Source: Constrictibacter sp. MBR-5
GTDB taxonomy: Bacteria > Pseudomonadota > Alphaproteobacteria > JAJUGE01
Direction of reading: 5' to 3'
NCBI RefSeq assembly: GCF_040549485.1
Contig: NZ_JBEPTK010000001.1
Location: forward strand, 1-64,000
DNA length: 64,000 bases
A model generated the notes under the pieces. It made no database searches. It was not told the DNA's origin and worked only from the letters and a program-made list of their open reading frames with translations. Below, piece after piece: positions 1 through 10,675 of the stretch. Every line of letters begins with the position of its first letter. Within the stretch, counting starts at the first letter, position 1. Made by a program: the position numbers and the translations under genes.

Positions 1-95
1 CGCCTACGGCTCCGCATCACCCAGGACGGCAGCGAGCACTTCAGGGGGTCAATATTGCAAGCCGATACGGGGTCAGCTTTGAACGCCGTTTGACA
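1..95. mobile_element. Terminal end of an IS21-family insertion sequence (partial)
   Basis: Two direct copies of a 20-nt unit, GGGGTCAATATTGCAAGCCG at 45-64 and GGGGTCAGCTTTGAACGCCG at 69-88, repeat at a 24-bp period and are followed by a terminus ending TTTGACA at 89-95. Repeated GGGGTCA...GCCG units inside a TG...CA-ended border are typical of IS21-family transposase-binding ends. Only this end lies in the window, so istA and istB, the other end and any target duplication cannot be seen. The border coordinate is accurate to a few bases. Confidence 0.6.
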
Positions 96-374
96 GTCGT
101 CGGTTTCGAACAGCCGACTGCAGATGCATCCGATGACCTTGCCCTCCCTGTCGCGCAGACGGACCCAGAAGCTGTTAGCCGGTGTCAGCCAACTGTGTTC
201 CGGGTCGAAGCTGGGGGAAACGGCGGTGATCGAAGGCGCGTTCCGCATCGTGTCGGCCCAGGCGGCAAGGTCGCTCTCCACGGAAAAGCTCAACCCTGCG
301 CTCTCGAACGCCGCGACCGTCTTGTCGACGTAGGCCTGAAGCAGTTCGAGTTGACGATCAGTGAAACGTGCCAT
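96..374 (-). pseudogene. Conserved hypothetical protein, 3' part cut off by the IS21-type element
   Basis: A minus-strand frame starts with ATG at 372-374, encodes about 93 residues (start MARFTDRQLELLQAYVDK) and then runs directly into the insertion-sequence terminus. The middle (HSWLTPANSFWVRLRDREGK followed by VIGCI) resembles the first strands of small GNAT-like or related uncharacterised proteins, but I cannot name the family. The frame stays open through the IS end to the window edge, adding foreign residues. The gene is therefore probably truncated and non-functional. Confidence 0.5.
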
Positions 375-700
375 CGATGCCTCCCGCAGCGTCACCAAGT
401 GCAGCAAGCTTAGCCCTGAACAACTACCGTAACAACATATAAAATCGTATATATACAACTATAAGTTATATTTCGCCAGTAGGGCCTGGAAGACGCCTGG
501 ACCATCAGCCGTTCTTGCGCGGGCGCTCTTCGATCGGTGACACGGCACGACGTCCGAGACGCCACCCCCGCCGCGGACGACGCCGACAATTCGCCTGCCG
601 CCTCAGGATAGGAGGAAGGCAGCGCCTGAATGAGAATACTGGTCAGGCGAGGACGAGGCGGACCATGTACCCAGTCCCGCTGTGTTCGAGACCGGAAACC
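375..700. other. Gene-free stretch with an AT-rich island
   Basis: No convincing gene was found. Bases 421-476 are strikingly AT-rich for this genome (for example ATATAAAATCGTATATATAC) and contain short inverted repeats. The rest returns to normal GC. The stretch lies between an IS-truncated gene and a tRNA gene, a setting common for past insertion events. A minus-strand frame covering 410-751 runs through the tRNA terminator and does not look coding. Confidence 0.5.
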
Positions 701-735
701 AAAAGCCCCCGGAAACCTAACGTTTCCGGGGGCTT
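701..735 (-). terminator. Rho-independent terminator of tRNA-Lys
   Basis: A perfect 14-bp inverted repeat (arms 703-716 and 722-735, 5-nt loop) lies 4 nt after the tRNA 3' end. In the tRNA reading direction it is followed by a run of four T (704-701). This is a classical intrinsic terminator for the tRNA-Lys transcript. Confidence 0.85.
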
Positions 736-739
736 GAAA

Positions 740-815
<76 letters not shown>

Positions 816-884
816 GCGAGGGAGGTGGGTAGGTAGCAAACGCCGGACGGCTTGTCGAGAGTTGATGGACGTCGGTGCGCCGTT

Positions 885-2048
885 TTATCGCGGTGGGCCG
901 CTCTGGGCGCTGCCAATGCGCGTGTCGCGGTAGACGGAAACGCTGAGCACGAGCCCCAGCCCGAGTTGCACCGTGAGCATCGAGCTGCCGCCGTAAGAGA
1001 TGAGCGGCAGGGGGACGCCGACCACGGGCACGAGGCCCATCACCATCGCGATATTGATGAAGACGTGGACGAACAGCAGCGCCCCGACCCCGACGCATAC
1101 CAGTCTGCCAAACTGGTTTTCGCTGCGCAGTGCGACGACGTAGCAGATCGCGATGACCAGGGCGAACAGGGCCAGCACGAAGATGCAGCCCATGAGCCCG
1201 GCCTCCTCCGCCAACATGGTGAAGACGAAATCCGTCTGCTTCTCCGGCAGGAAGTTCAGCTGGCTCTGGCTTCCCTGCAGAAAGCCTCGTCCGAACAGCC
1301 CCCCGGCGCCCAGAGCGATCTTCGACTGAAGAATGTGATAGCCGGCGCCGAGCGGATCGCTCTCCGGATCGAGGAACGTCATGACGCGGCGCTGCTGATA
1401 GTCGTGCAGCATCGTCCAGGCGATAGGCGCGGCGGCCGCCACGACGAGGCCCGCGACCAGGAACTTCCAGAGCGCGAGGCCGGCGACGAAGAGGATGACG
1501 GTCCCCACGGCAACCATCAGCACCGCCGTTCCGAGGTCGGGCTGCTTCAGGACCAGGAGCGTCGGCAGCGCCATCATGGCCGCCGGAACGAGCATCGTCC
1601 CGATTCGGTTGACCTGCGCGTCGTCCAGGTCGTGGAAGTAGCGCGCGAGCGCCAAGATGAGCGCGAGCTTCATCATCTCCGACGGCTGCACGCTGACCAC
1701 CCCGAGATCGAGCCAGCGGGTCGCGCCCATCCCCGTCAGGCCGGCCACTTCGACCGCCACGAGGAGTACCAGGACGACGAGGAAAATCAGGTAACTCCAG
1801 CGCAGATAGAAGCGGACGTCGACGAAGCCCATGGTCAGCATGATCGCGAGGCCGAAGGCAAACCGATACATCTGGCGTCCGGCCCACGGCTCGAGGCTGG
1901 CGTCGGCGGCCGAGTAGAGGACCAGCCAGCCGATCGAAGCCAGCGCCACCACCAGGACGACCAGCAGCCAGTTGACTTGGAGCAGCTTCGTCACGAAGCG
2001 CAGCCTCGGCCCCTCGGAGGGCGGCGCCTGGAACAGAGTCGTCATCAT
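885..2048 (-). CDS. rodA: RodA, SEDS-family peptidoglycan glycosyltransferase of the elongasome
   Basis: RodA polymerises glycan strands from lipid II during lateral wall growth, in complex with PBP2. The 387-residue protein has about ten hydrophobic segments and the SEDS signatures: FLPEKQTDFVFTMLAEE in the central loop and VVGVPLPLISYGGSSML near the C-terminus. It is the last gene of mreBCD-mrdA-rodA. Its ATG (2046-2048) overlaps the mrdA stop, implying translational coupling. The length is normal. FtsW is the only close alternative, and the operon context favours RodA. Confidence 0.95.
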   Translation of the reverse strand: MMTTLFQAPPSEGPRLRFVTKLLQVNWLLVVLVVALASIGWLVLYSAADASLEPWAGRQMYRFAFGLAIMLTMGFVDVRFYLRWSYLIFLVVLVLLVAVEVAGLTGMGATRWLDLGVVSVQPSEMMKLALILALARYFHDLDDAQVNRIGTMLVPAAMMALPTLLVLKQPDLGTAVLMVAVGTVILFVAGLALWKFLVAGLVVAAAAPIAWTMLHDYQQRRVMTFLDPESDPLGAGYHILQSKIALGAGGLFGRGFLQGSQSQLNFLPEKQTDFVFTMLAEEAGLMGCIFVLALFALVIAICYVVALRSENQFGRLVCVGVGALLFVHVFINIAMVMGLVPVVGVPLPLISYGGSSMLTVQLGLGLVLSVSVYRDTRIGSAQSGPPR

Positions 2049-3949
2049 CGGCGCATCACCTCCATCGCCTGCATGACGTCTGGCGATGCCGACGCCTGCG
2101 GGGAACCGGGCAGGGTGCGCGCCGGATCGCGGCGCTGCGTCTCGATCAGGATATCGCGGGCGATGGGGGCGGCCACCGCCGATCCGCCGCCGCCGTGTTC
2201 GATGACGACCGCGACTGCGTACCGCGGCGCGTGCAGAGGTGCATATCCGACGAAGAGTGCATGGTCGCGCTCCTTGCGATCGAGCATCTCGTTGCGGCGC
2301 ACGCCCGTACGACGCTCCGTCATGGTGATCCGCCGGACCTGCGACGTGCCGGTCTTGCCGCCCATGGCCATTTCGCGGTCCTCGATGCGGGCGGCATACG
2401 CTGTCCCGCGCTGGGTCGTCGTGACCGCCGCCATTGCCCGCCCCATCACCTGAAGCGTTTCCTGTGAGATGCCCACCGGGCCGGCCGAAGCGACCGGCAA
2501 CGGCCGCATGGCGCCATCGCCGCCGGAGAGTGCGGCGGCGATGCGCGGCGAGACGGCCAACCCGCCGTTCACCAGCCGCGCCGTCATCACCGCGAGCTGC
2601 AGGGGCGTCGCCAGAACGTAGCCTTGACCGATGCCTGCGATCAGGGTCTCGCCGATGGTCCACGACTTGCCGAGTTCCGCCTTCTTCCAGGCGCGCGTGG
2701 GCACAAGGCCGGCGCGTTCGTTCGGCAGTTCAACGCCGAGACGAACGCCGACCCCCAGGCGAGCGGCCATTTCGGCGATCCGATCGATGCCGACGCGTCG
2801 GGCAACCTCATAGAAGTAGACATCGCAGGACTGGGCGATCGCGTCGTGTACGTTCATCGAGCCATGGCCGCCACGGCGCCAGCAATGAAAGCGACCGTCG
2901 CCGAGTTCGATCGACCCGCCGCAGAAGAACGTCTGACCGGGCGTGACCACCCCGGCTTCGAGTGCAGCCGCGGCGACGATCATCTTGAAGGTCGAGCCGG
3001 GCGCATACTGTCCCGAAACAGCCTTGTTCGTCAGCGGACCCCGCTCGTCGGTGGAGAGCGTCTTCCATTCCTCGGGCGTGATGCCGCGGCTGAATGCGTT
3101 AGGATCGTAGGCAGGATTGGACGCCATGGCTAGGACGTCGCCGGTCTTGACGTCGAGCACCACCGCCGCACCCGTTTCGGTGCCCAATCGATTGAGTGCG
3201 AACCGTTGGAGTTCGACATCAAGGCTGACGGTCAGATCCCTGCCCGGCTCGCCGTCGATTCGGCGCAACTCGCGAACGACCCGGCCGACGGCATTGACCT
3301 CCACCTCTCGAATATCGGCCGTGCCACGGAGCGCAACGTCGCGAGCCCGCTCAATGCCGCTCTTACCGATACGGAATTCCGGTATTGTGAGAAGTGGATC
3401 GCCCGTCAGATCGGCGACGGAGGCAGGCCCGACATAGCCGACGACGTGCCCCGCGAGCTCGCCATAGGGGTAGAGCCGGCGCGGCACCATCTCCACCTCG
3501 ACCCCAGGCAGTTCCGGCGCATTGACCGAAATCTTCGCGATGTCCTCCCAGGAGAGGCTGTCGAGCACGGTGACGGGCTGGAACGCGCGCTGGCGACGCG
3601 CCGTCTTGAGCACGCGCTGGCGATCATGATCGGCAATCGGCACGAGCTGCGCGAGACGGTCGAGGGTCTCTTCCAGGCCTCCGCTCTGTTCCGGCGTGAC
3701 CGAGACGCGCCACGTTTTCTGATTCACGGCCAGCGGCACGCCAGCGCGGTCGAAGATCAGCCCTCGGGTCGGCGCGACGAGCCGCGGGCTGATCCGGTTG
3801 TCGTCGGCCATGGCGGCGTAGCGCCGGCCCTCGACGACCTGGAGGTAGTACATCCGGCTCGCGAGGACGCCGAACATGCCGAGTTGCCCGGCGCCGAGCA
3901 GCAGCGCGCGGCGGGTGAAGGTCCGGTATCGCTTGTTGTCGCGACGCAT
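2045..3949 (-). CDS. mrdA: Penicillin-binding protein 2, elongasome transpeptidase
   Basis: PBP2 is a class B PBP that cross-links peptidoglycan during rod elongation and activates RodA. The 634-residue product has an N-terminal membrane anchor (residues about 10-30), a dimerisation domain and a transpeptidase domain. The active-site motifs are present: STFK in APGSTFKMIV, SCD in AQSCDVYFYE and KTGT in GGKTGTSQVR. I chose the ATG at 3949 rather than one 33 nt upstream because it follows the mreD stop after a single base. It overlaps rodA by 4 nt. Confidence 0.95.
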   Translation of the reverse strand: MRRDNKRYRTFTRRALLLGAGQLGMFGVLASRMYYLQVVEGRRYAAMADDNRISPRLVAPTRGLIFDRAGVPLAVNQKTWRVSVTPEQSGGLEETLDRLAQLVPIADHDRQRVLKTARRQRAFQPVTVLDSLSWEDIAKISVNAPELPGVEVEMVPRRLYPYGELAGHVVGYVGPASVADLTGDPLLTIPEFRIGKSGIERARDVALRGTADIREVEVNAVGRVVRELRRIDGEPGRDLTVSLDVELQRFALNRLGTETGAAVVLDVKTGDVLAMASNPAYDPNAFSRGITPEEWKTLSTDERGPLTNKAVSGQYAPGSTFKMIVAAAALEAGVVTPGQTFFCGGSIELGDGRFHCWRRGGHGSMNVHDAIAQSCDVYFYEVARRVGIDRIAEMAARLGVGVRLGVELPNERAGLVPTRAWKKAELGKSWTIGETLIAGIGQGYVLATPLQLAVMTARLVNGGLAVSPRIAAALSGGDGAMRPLPVASAGPVGISQETLQVMGRAMAAVTTTQRGTAYAARIEDREMAMGGKTGTSQVRRITMTERRTGVRRNEMLDRKERDHALFVGYAPLHAPRYAVAVVIEHGGGGSAVAAPIARDILIETQRRDPARTLPGSPQASASPDVMQAMEVMRR

Positions 3950-3950
3950 G

Positions 3951-4466
3951 TCAGGCCCTTCCCACCACGACGCGCTGGACACCCGCGAACAGCAGGCTGA
4001 GAGGCGGATAGAGGCAGACGCCGAGCAGATACTGGACCAGGAAGGGCTGGGGCGCGAGCGGAACGAGGAAATACAGGGATCCGAACGCCCACAGGGCGAC
4101 CTCGGCCAGCGCCGCCAGGACGGCGTAGCCCCACCAGGTGACCACGAAGGGCTGCCGGGCGAGCGGACCGCGGCGCAGCTGGACGAGGGCGCTGGCGAGC
4201 AGCAGGACGAGCGCGTTGAGCCCCACCGGCGCGCCGCCGAGCAGGTCCTGGGTCAACCCGAGGAAGAACACGGCCGGCGGCGGCAGCACGTCGTCGCGCT
4301 GCAGGGTCCAATAATACACCGCGGCCAATGGCAGCGCCGGCGTCACCGGCGGCGCTCCCGGCAGCGGCCAGGGCAGTACCGCCACGATCGCCAGCATCAG
4401 GCCGAGTACGAAGGGCGTGGAGAGACGGGCCCAGCGATCGAGCTTCTGCCAGATCGTCCACCGCAT
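3951..4466 (-). CDS. mreD: MreD, rod shape-determining membrane protein
   Basis: MreD is a small integral membrane protein of the elongasome that links MreC, PBP2 and RodA. The 171-residue product is almost wholly hydrophobic, with five or six membrane segments and a conserved AVYYWTLQRDDVLPP stretch followed by FFLGLTQDLLGGAPVGLNAL, which are typical of MreD. The start at 4466 is one base beyond the mreC stop. The spacing matches the neighbouring junctions of the operon. Confidence 0.92.
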   Translation of the reverse strand: MRWTIWQKLDRWARLSTPFVLGLMLAIVAVLPWPLPGAPPVTPALPLAAVYYWTLQRDDVLPPPAVFFLGLTQDLLGGAPVGLNALVLLLASALVQLRRGPLARQPFVVTWWGYAVLAALAEVALWAFGSLYFLVPLAPQPFLVQYLLGVCLYPPLSLLFAGVQRVVVGRA

Positions 4467-4467
4467 C

Positions 4468-5352
4468 TCAGCGGAGAGCCCCGGACTCGCTGACCAATCC
4501 ACCACTGAAGTCGACGATGCGCACGAACTCCAGACGGTGCCAGTCGATCAACGGCACCACTTCGGCGGCGTCGTCGGATTCGGCGCTGGCCCGCGCCACC
4601 GTACCGATCGGCAGGCCGGGCGGGAACATGCCCCCCTGCCCCGAGGTCATGACGAAGTCGCCGTCGGCGACCGTGTCGTCACCGACAAAATACCGCAGCA
4701 CGGGCCGGTCGCCGTTCGTGCCGGAGAGGATCGCGTGCAGCCGCCGATCGCCCACGACGACGGGCACCCGCGAATTGAGGTCGGTGATCAGTAGGACGCG
4801 CGCCGACCGGCGCCCCACCTGCACCACGCGGCCGACGAGCCCCTCGGATGACAGGACGCTCTGCTTCTGCCGGACGCCGTCCAGCGTCCCGGCGTTGACC
4901 AATACGGAACGCGCAAACGCCCCGCCCGTGTCGGCGACGACACGCGCCGCGATGTGGCGTGCCGGCGGCCCCGGCTTCAGGCGCAGCAGGTCGCGGAGCG
5001 ACTGGTTCTCGCCCTCGAGGCGGCGCGCCAGGAGCTGCCAGTGGATCAGGCGCTCGTTCTCCTCGCGCAGACGGGCATTCTCGGACCGCAGCGACGCCAG
5101 TTCGTCGAGGCTCTCGACTGCGCCGGCGAAGCCGGCCACGGGGCGCGAAAGAAAATCGAGGATCGGCGTTATGGCGTCCGTCGCACGCATGCGCAGTTCC
5201 TCGACCACGACGGTCTCGATCTTGCCGACAAGCATCAGGGCGACCGCCGCCCCGACGAAGGCCATGAACACGAACCGCCGGAGTATGGCCTTCAGGGGCA
5301 GTGATTCTTTCAGTGGCGGTCCGGGTATGCGTGCCACCTCTCGTCCTCGCAC
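4468..5352 (-). CDS. mreC: MreC, rod shape-determining periplasmic scaffold
   Basis: MreC is a bitopic protein that scaffolds and activates PBP2. The 294-residue product has an N-terminal cytoplasmic tail, one membrane helix (around residues 25-45), a coiled coil with repeated Leu/Glu (LRSENARLREENERL) and a C-terminal beta-barrel region containing DGVRQKQSVLSSEGLVGRV and MTSGQGGMFPPGLPIG, both typical of MreC. It lies 10 nt after mreB and is followed by mreD after one base. Confidence 0.95.
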   Translation of the reverse strand: MRGREVARIPGPPLKESLPLKAILRRFVFMAFVGAAVALMLVGKIETVVVEELRMRATDAITPILDFLSRPVAGFAGAVESLDELASLRSENARLREENERLIHWQLLARRLEGENQSLRDLLRLKPGPPARHIAARVVADTGGAFARSVLVNAGTLDGVRQKQSVLSSEGLVGRVVQVGRRSARVLLITDLNSRVPVVVGDRRLHAILSGTNGDRPVLRYFVGDDTVADGDFVMTSGQGGMFPPGLPIGTVARASAESDDAAEVVPLIDWHRLEFVRIVDFSGGLVSESGALR

Positions 5353-5362
5353 CGCTGGCGGG

Positions 5363-6442
<1,080 letters not shown>

Positions 6443-6688
6443 CTACCCAAACACGAACGACCGGAAGCGGGCCTGCGCAGGCTGTGCGCGGCAGACCATG
6501 CGGATCGGGCCGCCAAACCATCCCGGATCCTGCTGACGCAGAAAGTAGATTGGATCGGCCATGGCGCCGCCGGCACCGGCGCCCTGGCGCCCACTGCCGA
6601 TCCGGAGGGAACCCGGAGGGTCGCTCACCCGGCGGGGCCGCGATTATTAAGGCCGTCGGCCTGCCGCCCGCAACTCTTTTCGTCTTCC

Positions 6689-8392
6689 TCAGTCTCCCAT
6701 TGCGACGCCCTCACGGCGCGGATCCGCCGCACCGACCAGCGAACCGTCGGGAAGGATGCGGATCATGTTGAGGCCACTCGTCAGCGTGACGCGACGTACC
6801 TCGTGACCACGCGTCACCAGGGCATCTACGACCGAGGCAGGCATCGTCGTCTCGACCGCCGCCACGCCATTCCGGTCCGACAGATTCGGCAGCACAGCCG
6901 CGGCTGCCGGTCCCATGTCCCAGTCCAGTTGCGCGACGATGCTTTTGGACACGTAGTTGATGATGTGAGCGCCGCCGGGCGAGCCCGTGACCAGGACGGG
7001 TCGACCGTCAGGGTCGGTGACGATCACCGGCGACATCGAACTCCGCGGCCGCTTCCCAGGCGCCACGGCATTGGCCACGGGCGACCCGTCGGCCGCCGGC
7101 CGGAAGGCGAAATCGGTCAGTTGGTTGTTCAGGATGAAGCCTCCGGCCATCAGCCCCGTTCCGAACGATCGCTCGACGCTGGTCGTCATCGACAGGATGT
7201 CGCCGTCGTCGGCGACGATGCTCATATGCGCTGTCCCCGGCGGCCGCTCCATCGCGTCGGGCGACAGGTCGGTCCGGCGGTGCACCGGAACGCCGGCTTC
7301 GACTTCGTCGAGAGCCCTTCCTGGATCGATGAGCGCCGCGCGCCCGGCGAGATATCCGCCATCGAGCAGGCCCGCTGTCGGCACATCGACGCGGTCGGGG
7401 TCGGCCAGCCACATGTTGCGATCGGCAAAGGCGATCGCCGACGCCTCGGCGAACAGGTGCGCGGATTGCGGCGACCAAGGCCCGAGGGCACGCATGTCGA
7501 AGCGCTCGAGCATCTTGAGCGTCTGCAGCACGGTGACCGGCCCGGACGTTGGGGGCGGCGCGCCGCAGACACGGTAGCCGCGGTAACTGCCGCACACTGG
7601 CGGCCGTGCCTTGGCCTCGTATCCAGCCAAATCGTCCTCGGTCATTCCGCCTGGATGGATCGGCGCGCGGCGGACGGCCGCGACAATCTCGCGCGCGATC
7701 TTCCCGGCGTAGAAGGCGCCGGGCCCTTCGTCGGCCAGAACGCGCAAGGTCGCGGCGAGCGCCGGATTGCGCAGCACAGTGCCCTGGCCGTGCGGGATCC
7801 CCGGCGGGTCGAAGAAATAGGTCCCCGCCACCGCCGCCGATCGCAGTTGGGGCGCCGCGGCGATCGACGCGGCGAGCCGCTCCGATACCGGAAAACCAGC
7901 TTCCGCCAGAGCGATCGCCGGCTCCAGGAGCCGTCGCCAGGGCAGCTTGCCGTGAGCGGCGTGCGCCATGCCCAGCATCCGGACCGCCCCTGGCACGCCA
8001 ACCGCGATTCCGCCGGCCGCCGCTTCGTCGAAGGCCATTGGCCGGCCGTCGGTGTTCAGGAACATCCCTGGCGTCGCCGAGGTGGGTGCCGTCTCACGGC
8101 CGTCATAGGTAAGGATCCGGCCGTCCTCAGCGCGTCGCAGGACGAGAAACGCACCGCCGCCGATGCCGGACGACTGCGGCTCGACCAAAGTCATCACCAG
8201 CTGCGCGGCGATCGCTGCATCGACGGCGCCCCCGCCGTCGCGAAGAACATCCATCGCCACCTGCGCGGCGAGGGGATGGCTCACCACCACCATCTGCCGC
8301 CGTGCGACCACATCGTCCGCACGCACTGATGCCGCCCCCGAAGGGAGGAGCAGGACGAGCGGGAACAGGATCAGAAGAATGAGGCCGCGCAT
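6689..8392 (-). CDS. ggt: Gamma-glutamyltransferase (gamma-glutamyltranspeptidase), exported
   Basis: This enzyme cleaves gamma-glutamyl amides such as glutathione in the periplasm. It is made as a proenzyme that cleaves itself to expose an N-terminal Thr. The 567-residue product starts with a signal peptide (LILLILFPLVLLLPSG, residues about 4-19). The conserved SSGIGGGAFLVL stretch lies near residue 77. The catalytic Thr is T387 in PPGTAHMSIV, where many homologues have TTH; the nucleophile itself is present. NNQLTDF follows in the small subunit. It may transcribe alone, about 50 nt from the next minus-strand gene. Confidence 0.92.
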   Translation of the reverse strand: MRGLILLILFPLVLLLPSGAASVRADDVVARRQMVVVSHPLAAQVAMDVLRDGGGAVDAAIAAQLVMTLVEPQSSGIGGGAFLVLRRAEDGRILTYDGRETAPTSATPGMFLNTDGRPMAFDEAAAGGIAVGVPGAVRMLGMAHAAHGKLPWRRLLEPAIALAEAGFPVSERLAASIAAAPQLRSAAVAGTYFFDPPGIPHGQGTVLRNPALAATLRVLADEGPGAFYAGKIAREIVAAVRRAPIHPGGMTEDDLAGYEAKARPPVCGSYRGYRVCGAPPPTSGPVTVLQTLKMLERFDMRALGPWSPQSAHLFAEASAIAFADRNMWLADPDRVDVPTAGLLDGGYLAGRAALIDPGRALDEVEAGVPVHRRTDLSPDAMERPPGTAHMSIVADDGDILSMTTSVERSFGTGLMAGGFILNNQLTDFAFRPAADGSPVANAVAPGKRPRSSMSPVIVTDPDGRPVLVTGSPGGAHIINYVSKSIVAQLDWDMGPAAAAVLPNLSDRNGVAAVETTMPASVVDALVTRGHEVRRVTLTSGLNMIRILPDGSLVGAADPRREGVAMGD

Positions 8393-8444
8393 CGCCAGAT
8401 GGTGGCCCGAAGATCGTCGCGCGGAAAGCCCGGATCGCTTCGGG

Positions 8445-8744
8445 TCATTCGGCGTAGCGGGGCGGCGTCTCCGAAGAACCGACGTGCGGCGCAGCGGTGC
8501 CCCAGGCATTCTCTTCCATCTCGTGCGGTGTCATCGATCCGGTAACCGGACGTTCCGGCGCATCGCGCGGATCGATCCCCTCCCCGTCCGGGCGCGGCAC
8601 TGGCCCGTGGCCGCCCGGCCGCTGCGGCAGATAGCGCCGGAACGCCTCATACAGCAGCCACCCGGCACCGGCGGCGATCCCCAATAGGGCGAGCGCGCGC
8701 GGGTTGCCGAAACCGCAGGCGCAGGATGTCCGATTCCGGTTCAT
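8445..8744 (-). CDS. Small hypothetical protein with one membrane segment
   Basis: A 99-residue frame with a Cys-bearing N-terminus (NRTSCACGFGNPR), one hydrophobic helix (ALALLGIAAGAGWLLYEAF, about residues 17-35) and a Pro/Gly-rich soluble tail. I do not recognise a family. The hydrophobic helix preceded by basic residues makes it more believable than a random frame. It lies between ggt and an amidohydrolase on the same strand, with 52-60 nt gaps, so co-transcription is possible. Confidence 0.6.
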   Translation of the reverse strand: MNRNRTSCACGFGNPRALALLGIAAGAGWLLYEAFRRYLPQRPGGHGPVPRPDGEGIDPRDAPERPVTGSMTPHEMEENAWGTAAPHVGSSETPPRYAE

Positions 8745-8804
8745 GGGATCCTCGTCGATCGTTCTGTGACGGGGGACGAACGTCGCTGCCGCCCTCCGGT
8801 TGCA

Positions 8805-9845
8805 TCAGGCGAGGCGATAGAACCGCTGTGCAGTATCGCGAAACAGGTCGGCCTTCTCGGCGGGCGACGCGCCAGAGGCGAGGCGCTTGAACGCGTTCCA
8901 CAGCGCCGCATACGTGCAGGACGCTTTATCTACTGGGAAATTGCTCTCGAACATGCAGCGCCCGGCGCCGAACGCCTCGATGCAGGTGTCCACGTAGGGC
9001 CGCCAAGCGTTGGCCAGTTCCTGCGAGGTGGGCGGCTCCGGCCGCTCGTGCCACCCGAACCCTGCCCGCTTCGACCCAAGCCCGCCCAGCTTCACGTGCA
9101 CGTTGGGACATGCGGACAGGTCGCGCATCGCTGCCGACCAGTCCGCGAACACCTCGTCGCGACGCCCCGCATAGTGGCCGATGCCGATCGGCCCGCCTAC
9201 GTGATTGAGGACGACGGGCAGTTCCGGGAAGGTCCGTGCCAGATCGACGACATCGCTGATCTGCGGGTGATACACCCAGGCATCGAAAGTCAGCCCCATC
9301 CGGCCGAGAACGGCGATGCCCTGGCGGAAGATCGCGTCGCGGTAGAGGCCGGGGTCGGGGCGGCCATGGCTGCTGGCGATAACGAATCCGGGATCCCAGG
9401 CGGCGGCTTGCCGGACGCCGCGGAACCGCCCCCCTGCGGCAGCGGCCAGCGCCTCCAGCACTGGTGCGACACGCGCCCCGAGCCTCAGGTCGGCATAGCC
9501 CACGAAGGCAGCGGCGACGCGGCTCGCACCGTAGCAGCCGCTGTCGCTCATGGCGCCGATACCGGCGACGAATTCCGCCTCGCCGACCGAGCGCTGTTCG
9601 GGCGGTCCCTGGGTCCGATAGAACGAGCCGCACTCCAGGTAGACTGTGCTGACGACATTGTGCCCGCTGCCGGCGTCGAGGAGGAAATCGGTGAGCAGGT
9701 ACGGGTGTCCGTCGCGCTGCCAGAGATGATGGTGGGGGTCACAGATCGGCAGATCCGGCTCGATGATCTCTTCGTGGCTCCGTGCGAGCCAAGCGTCGTC
9801 CAGGCCGGAAATCAGGCTCGGCATCACCATCGCTTCGGCGCTCAT
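8805..9845 (-). CDS. Metal-dependent amidohydrolase (amidohydrolase-2, TIM-barrel)
   Basis: The 346-residue protein starts its fold with the metal-binding motif [17 protein letters not shown] (around residue 30), continues with [20 protein letters not shown] and [18 protein letters not shown], and ends with [10 protein letters not shown], which holds a late metal-site region. This layout matches the amidohydrolase-2 family (lactonases and decarboxylases such as 2-pyrone-4,6-dicarboxylate lactonase relatives). The substrate cannot be read from sequence. It diverges from the nitrile hydratase genes over a 191-bp gap, but it is not an amidase of the type that usually follows nitrile hydratase. 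Confidence 0.85.
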   Translation of the reverse strand: MSAEAMVMPSLISGLDDAWLARSHEEIIEPDLPICDPHHHLWQRDGHPYLLTDFLLDAGSGHNVVSTVYLECGSFYRTQGPPEQRSVGEAEFVAGIGAMSDSGCYGASRVAAAFVGYADLRLGARVAPVLEALAAAAGGRFRGVRQAAAWDPGFVIASSHGRPDPGLYRDAIFRQGIAVLGRMGLTFDAWVYHPQISDVVDLARTFPELPVVLNHVGGPIGIGHYAGRRDEVFADWSAAMRDLSACPNVHVKLGGLGSKRAGFGWHERPEPPTSQELANAWRPYVDTCIEAFGAGRCMFESNFPVDKASCTYAALWNAFKRLASGASPAEKADLFRDTAQRFYRLA

Positions 9846-10036
9846 CGTCCCTCCCCTCTATTGCTCTGCAGAAACGATACCCCCTGCGCACAGAGCCCGC
9901 CATCCGCCCCCGGGGCGTGCAGGCGGCTACGCGGGTCGGTCCGTCACAATCGCACGCTTGCACCGTTCGGTCGGCGGCAGGCATTCTCCGCAGGACGGAT
10001 GTGCATCGGCCGGCAGCCGCAGTGGAGGCGACACCC

Positions 10037-10675
10037 ATGCCGCACGATCATCATGACCACCAGCACGACGATCACGGAGAAGGGTCGGAACTGTCCGATG
10101 TCGCGCTGCGCGTAAAGGCTCTCGAATCCCTGCTGGTCGAGAAGGGATTGGTCGACCCGGCATCGCTCGACTATCTCGTCGACCTCTACGAGACGAAGAT
10201 CGGCCCCCGCAACGGTGCGCGCGTCGTTGCTAGAGCCTGGACCGATCCGAGTTACAAAGCATGGCTCCTGAAGGACGCGACCGCGGCCATCGCGTCGCTC
10301 GGCTTCGTCGGACGCCAGGGCGAGGACATGGTCGTGCTGGAGAACACAGCCGAGGTGCACAACCTCGTCGTCTGCACTCTTTGCTCCTGCTATCCATGGC
10401 CGGTGCTCGGCCTGCCGCCCGTCTGGTACAAGGCTGCCCCGTACCGCGCCCGAGCCGTTATCGATCCCCGTGGCGTGCTGCGCGAATTCGGTGTCGAACT
10501 GCCTCATACGACGACGGTGAAGGTGTGGGATTCCACGGCCGAGCTCCGGTACCTCGTGCTGCCGATGCGCCCCGAGGGGAGCGAAGGCATGGACGAGGAG
10601 ACGCTCGCCGGCCTGGTGACCCGCGATTCGATGATCGGCGTGGGACTGGCGAGCCGGCCGGGAGCCCCGACATGA
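10037..10675 (+). CDS. nthA: Nitrile hydratase alpha subunit, cobalt type
   Basis: It hydrates nitriles to amides together with the beta subunit. The 212-residue protein carries the metal-claw motif [10 protein letters not shown] with Cys113, Cys116, Ser117 and Cys118. Thr between the first two Cys marks the cobalt class (iron enzymes have Ser). The fold also shows [19 protein letters not shown], typical of the family. The N-terminus is unusually His-rich ([13 protein letters not shown]), possibly a metal-handling tail. A GGAGGCG site precedes the ATG. The stop overlaps the nthB start in ATGA. Confidence 0.95.
   Translation: MPHDHHDHQHDDHGEGSELSDVALRVKALESLLVEKGLVDPASLDYLVDLYETKIGPRNGARVVARAWTDPSYKAWLLKDATAAIASLGFVGRQGEDMVVLENTAEVHNLVVCTLCSCYPWPVLGLPPVWYKAAPYRARAVIDPRGVLREFGVELPHTTTVKVWDSTAELRYLVLPMRPEGSEGMDEETLAGLVTRDSMIGVGLASRPGAPT

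Noticed and set aside
7232-7234. Suspicion that gamma-glutamyltransferase lost its nucleophile because the motif is TAH and not TTH
   Set aside because: The nucleophile is the first Thr of the motif, which is present (T387); only the second position differs, as in many relatives.
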